34,092 bases of DNA, from contig NZ_LNYQ01000004.1 in the NCBI RefSeq assembly GCF_001467945.1, positions 1-34,092 of the forward strand. Direction: 5' to 3'. Shown one piece after another: positions 16,893 to 24,960 of the stretch; position 1 is the stretch's first letter; each line of letters begins with the position of its first letter. The DNA is from Legionella parisiensis. GTDB lineage: Bacteria; Pseudomonadota; Gammaproteobacteria; Legionellales; Legionellaceae. Below the pieces are notes generated by a model. That model searched no databases and was not told the DNA's origin. It saw only the letters and a list, made by a program, of their open reading frames with translations. The position numbers were made by a program, and so were the translations under genes.

Positions 16893-18050
16893 TCAAGTCA
16901 AATTTAAAAAACAGCCAAGAACCATCAAGATAGATAAAAGCATTAGCGATATTCCAAAGTGAGATAGTAGGAATGGATAGACGATTAAAATGACAGCAAT
17001 AGTGAGTAGGAACAATAAACCAATAGTGGCTAATTTTGTTCGCCATGCGGCAAAACGCTCCAACTTAAGCAAAGCAAAATAAACAAGCAAAATCAAAAGC
17101 AAAGGCAGTATATACACTCCCTGGTAAAGCAGTTGATACAAATTTTCTTGCTGTCTGGATAAATTCTGATCATTTAGCCATTGTTCAAAAATTGTAGACC
17201 AATTCATCACGCAGGTTTGTTGATAAATTGTAGTGATCAATCCTAATAAAAATGCCAATGAAAAATACAAAACCATAGGAGGCTGTTTTTTATAATATTG
17301 CATCACAAAATAAATAGTCATTAAACCGAGTAATACAGCCGGTATACGCATCCAAGGTAACAACTCAAAAAAGGTGCTGGTGTAAGCCTGTTGAAAATAA
17401 TGCACCATCCCTACAGAAAGAATAAATAAAAGGCTGGCAATAAGTTGTTTTTTCTTCTGCGTTTCGATTAAAAGAAAAGCAAGGAATCCCGCAAAACAAA
17501 AGAACGCGCAAGGACTAAAGGAGTCCATAAATGCTATAGTGGTTGTAAAATGCAACTTCGAAGGTTTTTCTACCAATCCAGTAATAAATTGATTCGCATT
17601 GGCTAAATGGCGCAAAGCGTTCACTGTTTCTTGAGTTAATTTCCCTTTATTTTCAATTTGTTTCTTACAATAATTAATTGCTTGCAATAAATCCTTTCCA
17701 GTGGTTTCTGCTGAAGTAAATCCAACCCAACGCGAATTACAAATATAAATTGATGGAACCGCAAAATCATCCATTTGCTGAGCACTCAATAGTTGATAAA
17801 AACGACTCAATGCGTCTTTGTCCTGATTAATATAATACCGTTGAACATTGATATCAGGATTTTTTGCTTCTAACTCTTGAAAAAATACATCAGCTTTTTG
17901 ACAATGAGGGCAAGTAGACGACAGAAACATATCTATGTTGAGAACCACTTTGTTATCTGTATTGGAATACCATGTGGGCGATAATTCAGCTGCCCAGGCA
18001 GGAGCATGGACTATTAAAAAAATTAGAAGCAATCTGATGACTGTTTTCAT
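16893..18050 (-). CDS. Periplasmic thioredoxin fused to CcdA/DsbD-like membrane domain
   Basis: This 385 aa protein has a signal peptide (1-20, ending in AWA) and a thioredoxin-fold domain at about 33-130 with CPHC at 47-50 and a cis-Pro-like VPS at 98-100. About six to eight hydrophobic helices follow from residue 168. The membrane part begins with FMDSFSPCAFFCFAGFL (Cys181) and has a second membrane Cys280 in YQQTCVMNW. Paired membrane cysteines are how CcdA and the DsbD beta domain pass electrons from the cytoplasm. In DsbD the thioredoxin domain comes last; here it comes first. The likely role is periplasmic disulfide reduction, partner unknown. It could also be described as a vitamin K epoxide reductase-free DsbD-like protein. 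Confidence 0.7.
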   Translation of the reverse strand: MKTVIRLLLIFLIVHAPAWAAELSPTWYSNTDNKVVLNIDMFLSSTCPHCQKADVFFQELEAKNPDINVQRYYINQDKDALSRFYQLLSAQQMDDFAVPSIYICNSRWVGFTSAETTGKDLLQAINYCKKQIENKGKLTQETVNALRHLANANQFITGLVEKPSKLHFTTTIAFMDSFSPCAFFCFAGFLAFLLIETQKKKQLIASLLFILSVGMVHYFQQAYTSTFFELLPWMRIPAVLLGLMTIYFVMQYYKKQPPMVLYFSLAFLLGLITTIYQQTCVMNWSTIFEQWLNDQNLSRQQENLYQLLYQGVYILPLLLILLVYFALLKLERFAAWRTKLATIGLLFLLTIAVILIVYPFLLSHFGISLMLLSILMVLGCFLNLT

Positions 18051-18101
18051 ATAAATTATAAGTGCATTAAAAAAGATACTATATCATCCCCTAAAGCTCT
18101 G

Positions 18102-18542
18102 TTAATAGGTATGAATGTAATTTTCTAATTGCTCTATAACACGTGATTTGTCTTCCAATATGTGATAAAGCAAATCACCTATGGATAAAATGGCCACGAA
18201 CTCATTATTTTCATCACGAATTAATACATGTCTTCTTTTGGTTGCTGTCATTGCTTGCATTGCTTTTTCTACAACATCATTCGGACTGAGAATAGTAATA
18301 TCCTTATACACCACATCTGAAACCTTTCCTGTTTCCAGATTAATGCACTTATGTAAGCAAGAGCGCACAATATCCCGTTCACTGACTATGCCGATTAACT
18401 GATTGTCATTATCTACTACAACTAATGCGCCTACATCATGTTCCGTCATCATATCAATACTTTTTCTCACAGAATCATCTGGATGGATGTAAATAATTTT
18501 TCGTTTAGGCCTTGGCAAGGCATTATGAATTAGGTCAGCCAT
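18102..18542 (-). CDS. CBS domain pair protein
   Basis: This 146 aa protein consists of two CBS modules, about residues 14-70 (IHPDDSVRKSIDMM... GIVSERDIVRS) and 80-137 (LSPNDVVEKAMQAM... AILSIGDLL). Stand-alone CBS pairs bind adenine nucleotides and act as energy or redox sensors for partner proteins. GGAG precedes the ATG at normal spacing. It sits between the thioredoxin-fusion gene and the BON lipoprotein, all on the minus strand but with separate short gaps. The partner is not evident from context. Confidence 0.88.
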   Translation of the reverse strand: MADLIHNALPRPKRKIIYIHPDDSVRKSIDMMTEHDVGALVVVDNDNQLIGIVSERDIVRSCLHKCINLETGKVSDVVYKDITILSPNDVVEKAMQAMTATKRRHVLIRDENNEFVAILSIGDLLYHILEDKSRVIEQLENYIHTY

Positions 18543-18611
18543 TTTTATTCTCCAATTGAATATATACTTAACCTCCTTTATAAATATAGTACAAATGGAG
18601 AATATTAAAGC

Positions 18612-18935
18612 CTATTGTCGGATAATTATATGATTTTCTACAGAGCGCACACCAGGTACCTGACGCGCTATTTGTTCTGCAGTATCACTCAGCCGAATTT
18701 TTTTGACATATCCTGAAAGAATCACAACATCCTGTCTTGTTTGAACATGTACTTGCGACACAGCAAGATCATCATGACGCATTAGAGCCTCTTGCACTGT
18801 TTGCGCTAAATTCGCACTCGGAGTAACCAAAGGCGTAAAAGAGCTAAATAAACCTGAACTGGTTTTATTCGACTGACAACCAACTAATAAAAATAGAAAA
18901 AAAACAACAAGAGTATTAAGTAAGTACTTTTGCAT
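18612..18935 (-). CDS. BON-domain lipoprotein
   Basis: I start this gene at 18935 (107 aa), not at the longer ATG at 19004. A GGAGATC ribosome site lies just before it, and only this start gives a proper signal peptide ending in the lipobox LLVGC (Cys20). The mature part has one BON domain at about residues 40-107 (VQEALMRHDDLAVSQVHVQT... GVRSVENHIII). BON lipoproteins (OsmY/DolP-like) bind phospholipid at the outer membrane and support envelope stability. A single BON module is short for DolP, which has two. Confidence 0.82.
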   Translation of the reverse strand: MQKYLLNTLVVFFLFLLVGCQSNKTSSGLFSSFTPLVTPSANLAQTVQEALMRHDDLAVSQVHVQTRQDVVILSGYVKKIRLSDTAEQIARQVPGVRSVENHIIIRQ

Positions 18936-19235
18936 AAAGATCTCCGATATAAATTCCAACAATCCTGCCATCTTCTTCGTGTAGTTGTTCCTATTATTTT
19001 TCATTCTACGTTCTAAGAAAGGCTAGAAACTACAGCTAAAATGGTAAGTTCATAGCCTCGGGAGACGGCCGTATGGCAAATCCAACCGCTTTATCAAACG
19101 TCCACAAGGTCTGAGTTATTACCTAAAATGAGCTAAGCCCAAAGGGCATAGTATGTACTTTAACTGATTAATATACAAATAAATATCCAAGAGACTATAC
19201 TATTTGATAATAATAACTGTGATAAGACTGAAACC
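18936..19235. other. 300-base gap between BON lipoprotein and phaC
   Basis: No credible gene is seen. The region must contain promoters for the divergent lipoprotein and phaC genes. A short hairpin GCCCAAAGGGC lies near 19137-19147. A local GC-rich patch occurs near 19058-19078. I find no further structure. Confidence 0.3.
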
Positions 19236-21029
19236 ATGAAAAAAATGGCCAAAGTTGTTCTAATAGAAAAAAAACCATCACAAAAAATAAAAGCTACAAG
19301 GGGACAAGCAGATCCAAACCATAAAGAAAATAATCCGCCTGCTCCGTATGATCTTTTCAATTTAATTGATAAATATTACCAAGCCAACTTGGGAAAATTT
19401 ACCGCAAGTATTAGTCCAGCCTCAGTAGCAACTTCATTTTTTTCATGGGGAGCACAACTATTACAAGCTCCAGGTACATTTTTGAAATTAAATGCTCATC
19501 CCTTACTGCATTGTTTTGATTTCATTGAACGGCTCCTAAACCAAGAAAAACCAGGGAATGGAAAGGATGTGCGTTTTCATACGGATAAATGGACGCTCTA
19601 TCCATGGCGTTTGTGGGCGGAGCACTTTTTACAACTTGAAGATTGGTATTTAAAAGCAGCAAATGAAATCCCTGGATTAAATGAACCCAATCGCCGAATT
19701 GTATCCTTCACTATAAAACAACTTCTTGATGCAATCTCACCTTCCAATTTTGTGTTGACTAATCCGGATTTATTACAGGAAACATTAAATTCGTCCGGGG
19801 AAAATCTAATCCGAGGAACACAATTGGGTTTGCAAGACCTAATTGAAAAATTGACTGGAACTCCTCCAGCAGGAGTTGAACACTTTGTCCCAGGGAAACA
19901 AGTTGCTTTAACTAAGGGAAAAGTAGTTTTTAAAAATCACTTAATTGAGCTTATTCAATATGAAGAACAAACCGAAAAAGTATATAAAGAGCCTTTACTC
20001 ATTATTCCAGCCTGGATTATGAAATATTATATTCTTGATCTTCTTCCTGAAAATTCCTTGGTGAATTGGTTGGTCCAACAAGGTCATACAGTATTTATAG
20101 TTTCCTGGCTTAATCCTTCCTCAGAGGACAGAAATTTGTCAATCGATGATTACTACCGACAAGGAGCAATGGCAGCAATTGATAAAATATCATCCATAAT
20201 TCCCAACACCAAAATTCACTTAATGGGATATTGCATCGGCGGGACTTTAGCTATGATTACCGCAGCAACAATGGCCAAAGATAATGACACCCGCCTGAAA
20301 AGCCTTTCTTTACTCGCAGCGCAAGGTGATTTTACCGAAGCTGGTGAGTTATTACTTTTTATTAATAGCAGCCAGGTGTCTTTTTTGGAAAACATTATGT
20401 GGGAACAAGGCTATTTGGATACAAAACTCATGGCCGGTAGTTTTCAAATGCTTCGCTCATATGATTTGATTTGGTCAAAAATGGTTCAGGACTACATGCA
20501 TGGAACACAAAGAGGAATGATTGCTTTGCTTGCCTGGAATGCGGATACAACACGCATGCCTCATAAAATGCACAGCGAGTATCTTGAAAAACTATTCCTT
20601 AAAAATGAATTCTCCGAAGGCCAATTTTCAATTGAAGGAAAACGTATAGCACCTGAAAATATCAGATTACCTGCCTTTATAGTCAGTACAGAGAAAGACC
20701 ATGTGAGTCCATGGAAGTCCGTGTATAAAACTCATTTGCTGATTAAACACGAAGATATAACTTTCGTTCTGACCAACGGAGGTCATAATGCGGGTATAGT
20801 TAGTGAACCAGGGCATCCAGGACGAAGTTATTTGATTCGTGAGCAAAAAAAAGAAGAAGCATATATTTCGCCACAACAGTGGTTAGAAATTGCCGAAACC
20901 AAAAAAGGATCATGGTGGTTTGCTTGGCATGATTGGCTAGTGAAACAATCAACCCTCGGTACGAATTTACCGCCTAAAATTGATAAGAATTTACCTGATG
21001 CACCAGGAAAATACGTGTTAAAAAAATAG
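19236..21029 (+). CDS. phaC: Polyhydroxyalkanoate synthase, class I type
   Basis: PhaC polymerises 3-hydroxyacyl-CoA into polyhydroxybutyrate granules, the carbon store Legionella builds before its transmissive phase. The length of 597 aa fits class I. The lipase-like box is GYCIGG at 331-336 with catalytic Cys333. Asp488 (in STEKDHVSPW) and His517 (in NGGHNAG) complete the triad. The N-terminal region contains DLFNLIDKYYQAN and KDVRFHTDKWTLYPWRLWAEHFLQLEDWY phrases typical of the family (in pieces). The start is uncertain: the Shine-Dalgarno is poor and Met4 is an alternative. phaAB genes are not in the window; cbpA and cbpM follow. Confidence 0.93.
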   Translation: MKKMAKVVLIEKKPSQKIKATRGQADPNHKENNPPAPYDLFNLIDKYYQANLGKFTASISPASVATSFFSWGAQLLQAPGTFLKLNAHPLLHCFDFIERLLNQEKPGNGKDVRFHTDKWTLYPWRLWAEHFLQLEDWYLKAANEIPGLNEPNRRIVSFTIKQLLDAISPSNFVLTNPDLLQETLNSSGENLIRGTQLGLQDLIEKLTGTPPAGVEHFVPGKQVALTKGKVVFKNHLIELIQYEEQTEKVYKEPLLIIPAWIMKYYILDLLPENSLVNWLVQQGHTVFIVSWLNPSSEDRNLSIDDYYRQGAMAAIDKISSIIPNTKIHLMGYCIGGTLAMITAATMAKDNDTRLKSLSLLAAQGDFTEAGELLLFINSSQVSFLENIMWEQGYLDTKLMAGSFQMLRSYDLIWSKMVQDYMHGTQRGMIALLAWNADTTRMPHKMHSEYLEKLFLKNEFSEGQFSIEGKRIAPENIRLPAFIVSTEKDHVSPWKSVYKTHLLIKHEDITFVLTNGGHNAGIVSEPGHPGRSYLIREQKKEEAYISPQQWLEIAETKKGSWWFAWHDWLVKQSTLGTNLPPKIDKNLPDAPGKYVLKK

Positions 21030-21094
21030 GGGCTGTTTCTAAACCCTCGTGCAAGAGTCTAATAAAAAATGATCTTTAAATTGAGTATAAAAAT

Positions 21095-21973
21095 ATGGAC
21101 AAAGACTATTACAAAATAATGGGAGTAAGCGAGGATGCCTCTGATAAAGACATTAAGATGGCATATCGAAAACTGGCTCGAAAGTACCATCCTGATATCA
21201 GTAAAGAACCCAACGCAGAAGAACACTTCAAGGAAATGGGGGAAGCTTATGAAGTTTTAAGAGATCCGATCAAACGAGCTGAATACGATAATCACCGGAA
21301 AAGTAAAACGTTTTATCAACAAGAACCCCATGCTCAACAATCTGAACACTTTTATAGTGGTCAATTTAATGAGGATTTATTTGAAACATTATTCGGGCAT
21401 TCCCGTTATCGTCAGCAACCCACAGCCGGTCAAGACTATCATGGGAAAATTAATATCAGTCTGGAAGAAGCATTTACAGGTACAGTGAAAAACATCCAGG
21501 TTCCAATCGAACAAGAATCAAAAGTCAGTATGCAAACCCTGAAAGTGAAAATTCCAGCTGGCGTAAAATCGGGCCAACAAATCCGTCTTGCTGGACAAGG
21601 AGCTCCTGGAGTACACGGTGGGCCCCGCGGTGATATTTATTTAATAATAAATATTGATAAACACTCTCTTTTTGATGTAATGGATAGTGATATCTACCTC
21701 ACCCTGCCTATTACTCCATGGGAAGCTGCTTTAGGTGCAACAATAATTGTCCCTACTCTGGGAGGAAAAATTGACTTAAAAATTCCACCAGGCTCTCAAG
21801 GAGGGCAGAAATTAAGGCTTAAAAATCGTGGTTTGCCTGGAGCAAAACCCGGGCACCAATATGTACTTTTGAAAATGATTACCCCGCCACCAACAACTGA
21901 AGCAGCAATAGAGCTCTACAAAAAAATGGCGCAAGTAATGCCTTTTAATCCACGTGACAAAATGGGAGTCTAA
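21095..21973 (+). CDS. cbpA: Curved DNA-binding DnaJ-like co-chaperone CbpA
   Basis: CbpA is a class B J-protein that stimulates DnaK and also binds curved DNA. The J domain is residues 4-68 with HPD at 32-34. A Gly/Phe-poor linker follows (about 70-115), then the two C-terminal substrate-binding barrels (about 118-285), with [14 protein letters not shown] and [17 protein letters not shown]. There is no zinc-finger domain, which separates it from DnaJ. The length of 292 aa is close to E. coli CbpA (306 aa). The inhibitor gene cbpM begins two bases after its stop, as in E. coli. Confidence 0.94.
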   Translation: MDKDYYKIMGVSEDASDKDIKMAYRKLARKYHPDISKEPNAEEHFKEMGEAYEVLRDPIKRAEYDNHRKSKTFYQQEPHAQQSEHFYSGQFNEDLFETLFGHSRYRQQPTAGQDYHGKINISLEEAFTGTVKNIQVPIEQESKVSMQTLKVKIPAGVKSGQQIRLAGQGAPGVHGGPRGDIYLIINIDKHSLFDVMDSDIYLTLPITPWEAALGATIIVPTLGGKIDLKIPPGSQGGQKLRLKNRGLPGAKPGHQYVLLKMITPPPTTEAAIELYKKMAQVMPFNPRDKMGV

Positions 21974-21975
21974 GC

Positions 21976-22290
21976 ATGAAGCAGGACAATACTCTAATTG
22001 GCGTGCTTATTGAAGAAACAACAACAATCTCATTCAGTGAAGTATGTCAAAAATATCATATATCTAAAGAATTATTACTCGAAATGGCAGAACATGGTTT
22101 ATTTTCTTGCAAAACAATGGAAGCAGGGAATATAAAATTAAATCAGAACGATTTACGTAAGATGGAGTCTGCCTTCCGCCTACATAGGGATTTGGGAATT
22201 AATCTCCCAGGTGTAGCACTTGCATTAGAATTATTGGAAAAAATAGATCAGTTAAATGAAGAACTTAATATTTTGCGTAAACATTTTTGA
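21976..22290 (+). CDS. cbpM: Chaperone modulator CbpM
   Basis: CbpM binds the J domain of CbpA and blocks its co-chaperone and DNA-binding activities. The 104 aa sequence has a MerR-like helix-turn-helix (residues about 12-60, with VCQKYHISKELLLEMAEHGL) and a C-terminal dimerising helix with LEKIDQLNEELNILRKHF. Length and position match E. coli cbpM (101 aa). GGGAG in the end of cbpA serves as its ribosome site, giving coupled translation. Confidence 0.92.
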   Translation: MKQDNTLIGVLIEETTTISFSEVCQKYHISKELLLEMAEHGLFSCKTMEAGNIKLNQNDLRKMESAFRLHRDLGINLPGVALALELLEKIDQLNEELNILRKHF

Positions 22291-22319
22291 CTTATTTTAT
22301 CTCGATATATCGAACTCGC

Positions 22320-22349
22320 AGACTAGATTAAGCATAGAGACTCTAGTCT
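22320..22349 (+). terminator. Inverted repeat after cbpM
   Basis: AGACTAGA (22320-22327) can pair with TCTAGTCT (22342-22349) around a 14-base loop, about 30 bases past the cbpM stop. It may end the phaC-cbpAM transcript, but no U-run follows, so intrinsic termination is doubtful. Confidence 0.3.
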
Positions 22350-22390
22350 AGACACATCTACTTGCAAGCATCCGTTCCTCGCTTCATGTG

Positions 22391-22451
22391 CGAAAGCCAG
22401 CCCCCCTGCTTTCGTTCACAATCAACTGAATGCCGTGCATAAAGCGCGGCA
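22391..22451. repeat. Tandem hairpins, GC-rich, possible dispersed element or ncRNA
   Basis: CGAAAG (22391-22396) pairs with CTTTCG (22409-22414), extended inward by CAG/CTG across a bulged C, with a C-run loop. Sixteen bases on, TGCCGTGC (22431-22438) pairs with GCGCGGCA (22444-22451) around ATAAA with one G-U pair. Thirteen bases of the second element recur in inverse orientation at 15582-15594. Confidence 0.45.
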
Positions 22452-22661
22452 AGCAGGTAAAAAGGTGTTCCAAAACAAATAGGGGGATATAAAATCAAAA
22501 TACTAAATCCCAAAAATCAAAAACCTTACTTTCCAAGTTTTATGCGCAGAATCCAGGGGTCCTCATATATGATAATGTAAAAATTACTCAAGCAGATATT
22601 GCCACATATTGTGATATGGTAATAAAATGGTAAAAGGATACCTTTAAATTAAGCAAAAGCT

Positions 22662-22931
22662 ATGCGCCCTGTGTTTATAATTTTGATAGTCTCCTTAGTT
22701 GTTTTACAACATAAACTATGGCTGGGCGATGGAAATTTAATTCAGTGGAATAATCTTGAAAAAAAATTAGCCGCTCACGAACAAGAAAATAATAAGTTGG
22801 CAACGCGTAATCGAGCCCTTGAAGCAGATATCAAAGAGTTAAAAAATGGTGATCAGGCTCTGGAAGAGCAAGCACGCTATGAACTCGGGATGGTCAAAGG
22901 AACTGAAGTCTATTACCAATTTATAGACTAG
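22662..22931 (+). CDS. ftsB: Cell division protein FtsB
   Basis: FtsB is a small bitopic protein of the FtsQBL divisome complex. The 89 aa sequence has one membrane helix at about residues 3-20, a leucine-zipper coiled coil at about 30-65 (LEKKLAAHEQENNKL... LEADIKEL) and the C-terminal EEQARYELGMVKGTEVYYQF, which is typical of the family (LARYELGMV/IKPGE). In many gammaproteobacteria ftsB follows eno; here no eno is upstream and a hairpin-rich gap precedes it. The Shine-Dalgarno is weak. Confidence 0.92.
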   Translation: MRPVFIILIVSLVVLQHKLWLGDGNLIQWNNLEKKLAAHEQENNKLATRNRALEADIKELKNGDQALEEQARYELGMVKGTEVYYQFID

Positions 22932-23031
22932 AAGTAGTAGAACGTGAGGTAAATAGTAGAGTCTTGGTCGGACGACAATAGTTGAACAAAATAAAACTAA
23001 ATATGGCCTTTTCTAACTAGAATATTCCCTA

Positions 23032-23913
23032 TCACGCATTCAATAATTCGAGATGTTCAGGGGGTTTCTTGTCCCAAAGACTCAGTACATACCCGCCTCC
23101 TCCGGAACCAGTAGGTTTTACAGCCAAGGCACCTTCAACAGTTAATCGATGCATATGTTGCTGCAAACTCTCGCTAACCAGTTTCCATTGATAAAAACAA
23201 TCAGCAGCTTTATTGATTGCCTGCGCCAAAAAGTAAATTGAATCAGTCCCCCCTGTCTCTAAAGCATTTCGAGCTTCTTCAACCGCCATAACCATTTGCT
23301 TATCAATTTGCTCCGCCAATGCAGGATTTTCAGCCCATAAACTTTGAACCTGGTGAATACAGTGAGAAGTTATTCCAATTTGCTTGCATGAAGATAAGAA
23401 AAACTGAGGATGAACTCTTTGTTGTAATGGAATACTTGTTCCTTCTTTAAAATAAAGCCCAGCTTCCGTAGCAACACCAGCAACATCAAGCCCACTACTT
23501 TTTCCGTGAAATAAGTGTTCTAATTCCTTTGCAAAATCATTGCATTGACTAGAATCCACCATTTTCTGTGCACAGAACCAACGACTCATTGCCACACAAA
23601 GTGCTGCTGAAGCCCCCATTCCTGCCCCCACAGGGATTGTACTGTGTAAATGAAAATAACCAACTAATTGATTTAAAGAGCATCCCAGCAATTGCATACC
23701 ATGCTCCAGCACACTCCAAAATAAGAGCTGCATGTCAGCGCCACTGCTTCCCGTATAATCAGCACCCAAAGAAGGCGCGTCAGCAGCATAACTTAAAGTT
23801 AATTTTTTTTCCTTAATCGGAAATACCAGAGCTGGATGGCCTCGTACTACGGAATGTTCACCTGCTAAAATCCATTTACCAAAAGTTGTGGTTTCAAAAT
23901 CAAAGAACATCAT
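23032..23913 (-). CDS. Mevalonate kinase, GHMP family
   Basis: This 293 aa enzyme would phosphorylate mevalonate with ATP (EC 2.7.1.36). The N-terminal FGKWILAGEHSVVRGHPALVF is the substrate and lysine motif of mevalonate kinases. The ATP loop is PVGAGMGASAAL near residues 92-105, and the third GHMP motif is KPTGSGGGGYVLSL near 263-276. The start overlaps the end of the decarboxylase gene by 14 bases, so the two are translated together. Met2 is an alternative start. Legionellales use the mevalonate route instead of the MEP route for isoprenoids. Confidence 0.85.
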   Translation of the reverse strand: MMFFDFETTTFGKWILAGEHSVVRGHPALVFPIKEKKLTLSYAADAPSLGADYTGSSGADMQLLFWSVLEHGMQLLGCSLNQLVGYFHLHSTIPVGAGMGASAALCVAMSRWFCAQKMVDSSQCNDFAKELEHLFHGKSSGLDVAGVATEAGLYFKEGTSIPLQQRVHPQFFLSSCKQIGITSHCIHQVQSLWAENPALAEQIDKQMVMAVEEARNALETGGTDSIYFLAQAINKAADCFYQWKLVSESLQQHMHRLTVEGALAVKPTGSGGGGYVLSLWDKKPPEHLELLNA

Positions 23914-24850
23914 AATTGCCTAATAAATAGTCACGCTTGAATTCTCGTGCTAATTCAGTTTGGTCAGAGCGATACAACAAATGTATGTTTGGTCCAGCAT
24001 CCATAGTCACGATAGGACCATCATTCTTTTTATTCCAAAAACTTTCTAGATTGTGCAATAGATCAATACAGCTTTCTGTCATGTATGAAAAAGGTTGCTC
24101 ACAAGTACTAAACAAGCGATGCATATCTTGAAATTCATGCCAACAGATTTGATAAGCTGAAGACCAGTTTTTGCTCATGAATGCATCTAATAGAAGCTTT
24201 AAGTTCTCCTTTGCCCTTTGGCTACGCGTTCCATAAAAGGGACTGCTTTTAACTCGTTTATGCGCTTCACTTGAAGGAACTTCTTTCTTTTTATTGCTAA
24301 TCACAACCCCTTGATAGATTAACTCCTTGTAGGGTAAGTCGACCTCTTTCACTCCATTTTCATCCCATAAAGCCCAGGGAGAATAAAAAGACCTACACGA
24401 TGACCCTGATCCCAAACGGCTTAACTGAGCTTGTTCTTCAACAGAAGGTATGGGTTTATCTGTTAATTCACTCAAAGCAATTACGGCACATCTTGTTAAC
24501 GCAGCGAAACTTGAAGCAGAACTTGCCATCCCACTACTGTGAGGAAAATTATTACAGGACTGCACTAAAAAACCACCTTCATAGCCAAAATATGCTTTTA
24601 CTCGAGCGAGATGATCAAGAAATCTTTTTTGTGCTTCTGCGGAAAGAACAAAATTTTCTATTCCGGCGGGTACAATAAGCGGTTCCCAAATATCTTTTTT
24701 TGAACTCATTTTTTCCAGCCTTACTGTGGTTTTGAGTTCGTTTAAAGTATAGGATAATGAAGGATTATCCGGACTATTTGAGCTATCATCCTTTTTTCCC
24801 ATATATTTGATCAAAGCAATATTAGCTGGGGCATGGGCTAGCCAATACAT
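23900..24850 (-). CDS. mvaD: Diphosphomevalonate decarboxylase
   Basis: The enzyme converts mevalonate 5-diphosphate to isopentenyl diphosphate with ATP and release of CO2 (EC 4.1.1.33). I start it at 24850 (316 aa): AAGGAG lies six bases before this ATG, and the sequence then begins MYWLAHAPANIALIKYMGK, matching the family N-terminus. The seven residues from an upstream ATG at 24871 are unsupported. The GHMP loop is HSSGMASSASSFAAL near residue 104, and the catalytic Asp lies in TMDAGPNIHLLY near residue 290. It is followed by the overlapping mevalonate kinase gene. Confidence 0.9.
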   Translation of the reverse strand: MYWLAHAPANIALIKYMGKKDDSSNSPDNPSLSYTLNELKTTVRLEKMSSKKDIWEPLIVPAGIENFVLSAEAQKRFLDHLARVKAYFGYEGGFLVQSCNNFPHSSGMASSASSFAALTRCAVIALSELTDKPIPSVEEQAQLSRLGSGSSCRSFYSPWALWDENGVKEVDLPYKELIYQGVVISNKKKEVPSSEAHKRVKSSPFYGTRSQRAKENLKLLLDAFMSKNWSSAYQICWHEFQDMHRLFSTCEQPFSYMTESCIDLLHNLESFWNKKNDGPIVTMDAGPNIHLLYRSDQTELAREFKRDYLLGNYDVL

Positions 24851-24886
24851 AATTTCTCCTTGGGGATCCATAAGTTATTTTTAATG

Positions 24887-24944
24887 CGTAGCCTGGTTAA
24901 AGCAAAACCAGGGTTTCCCTGTTTATGTTTTATCCGGAGCTACG
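24887..24944 (-). promoter_or_regulatory. Alternative hairpins between cpoB and mvaD
   Basis: CCTGGTT (24892-24898) pairs with AACCAGG (24906-24912). CAGGG (24909-24913) pairs with CCCTG (24917-24921) around three bases. The two hairpins share 24909-24912, so they exclude each other. CGTAGC (24887-24892) can pair with GCTACG (24939-24944) around both. The element may end cpoB transcription or control mvaD; no long U-run follows. Confidence 0.4.
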
Positions 24945-24960
24945 TATAAAAATATATTAA

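Larger units (their letters stand above)
22291..22661. other. 371-base non-coding region with hairpins between cbpM and ftsB
   Basis: No ORF is credible. It holds an inverted repeat at 22320-22349, a C-rich-loop hairpin at 22391-22414, a strong GC-rich hairpin at 22431-22451 and a possible ftsB promoter near TTGCCA at 22599-22604 followed by an AT-rich -10-like stretch. Base composition at 22365-22455 is clearly richer in GC than the surroundings. Confidence 0.5.
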
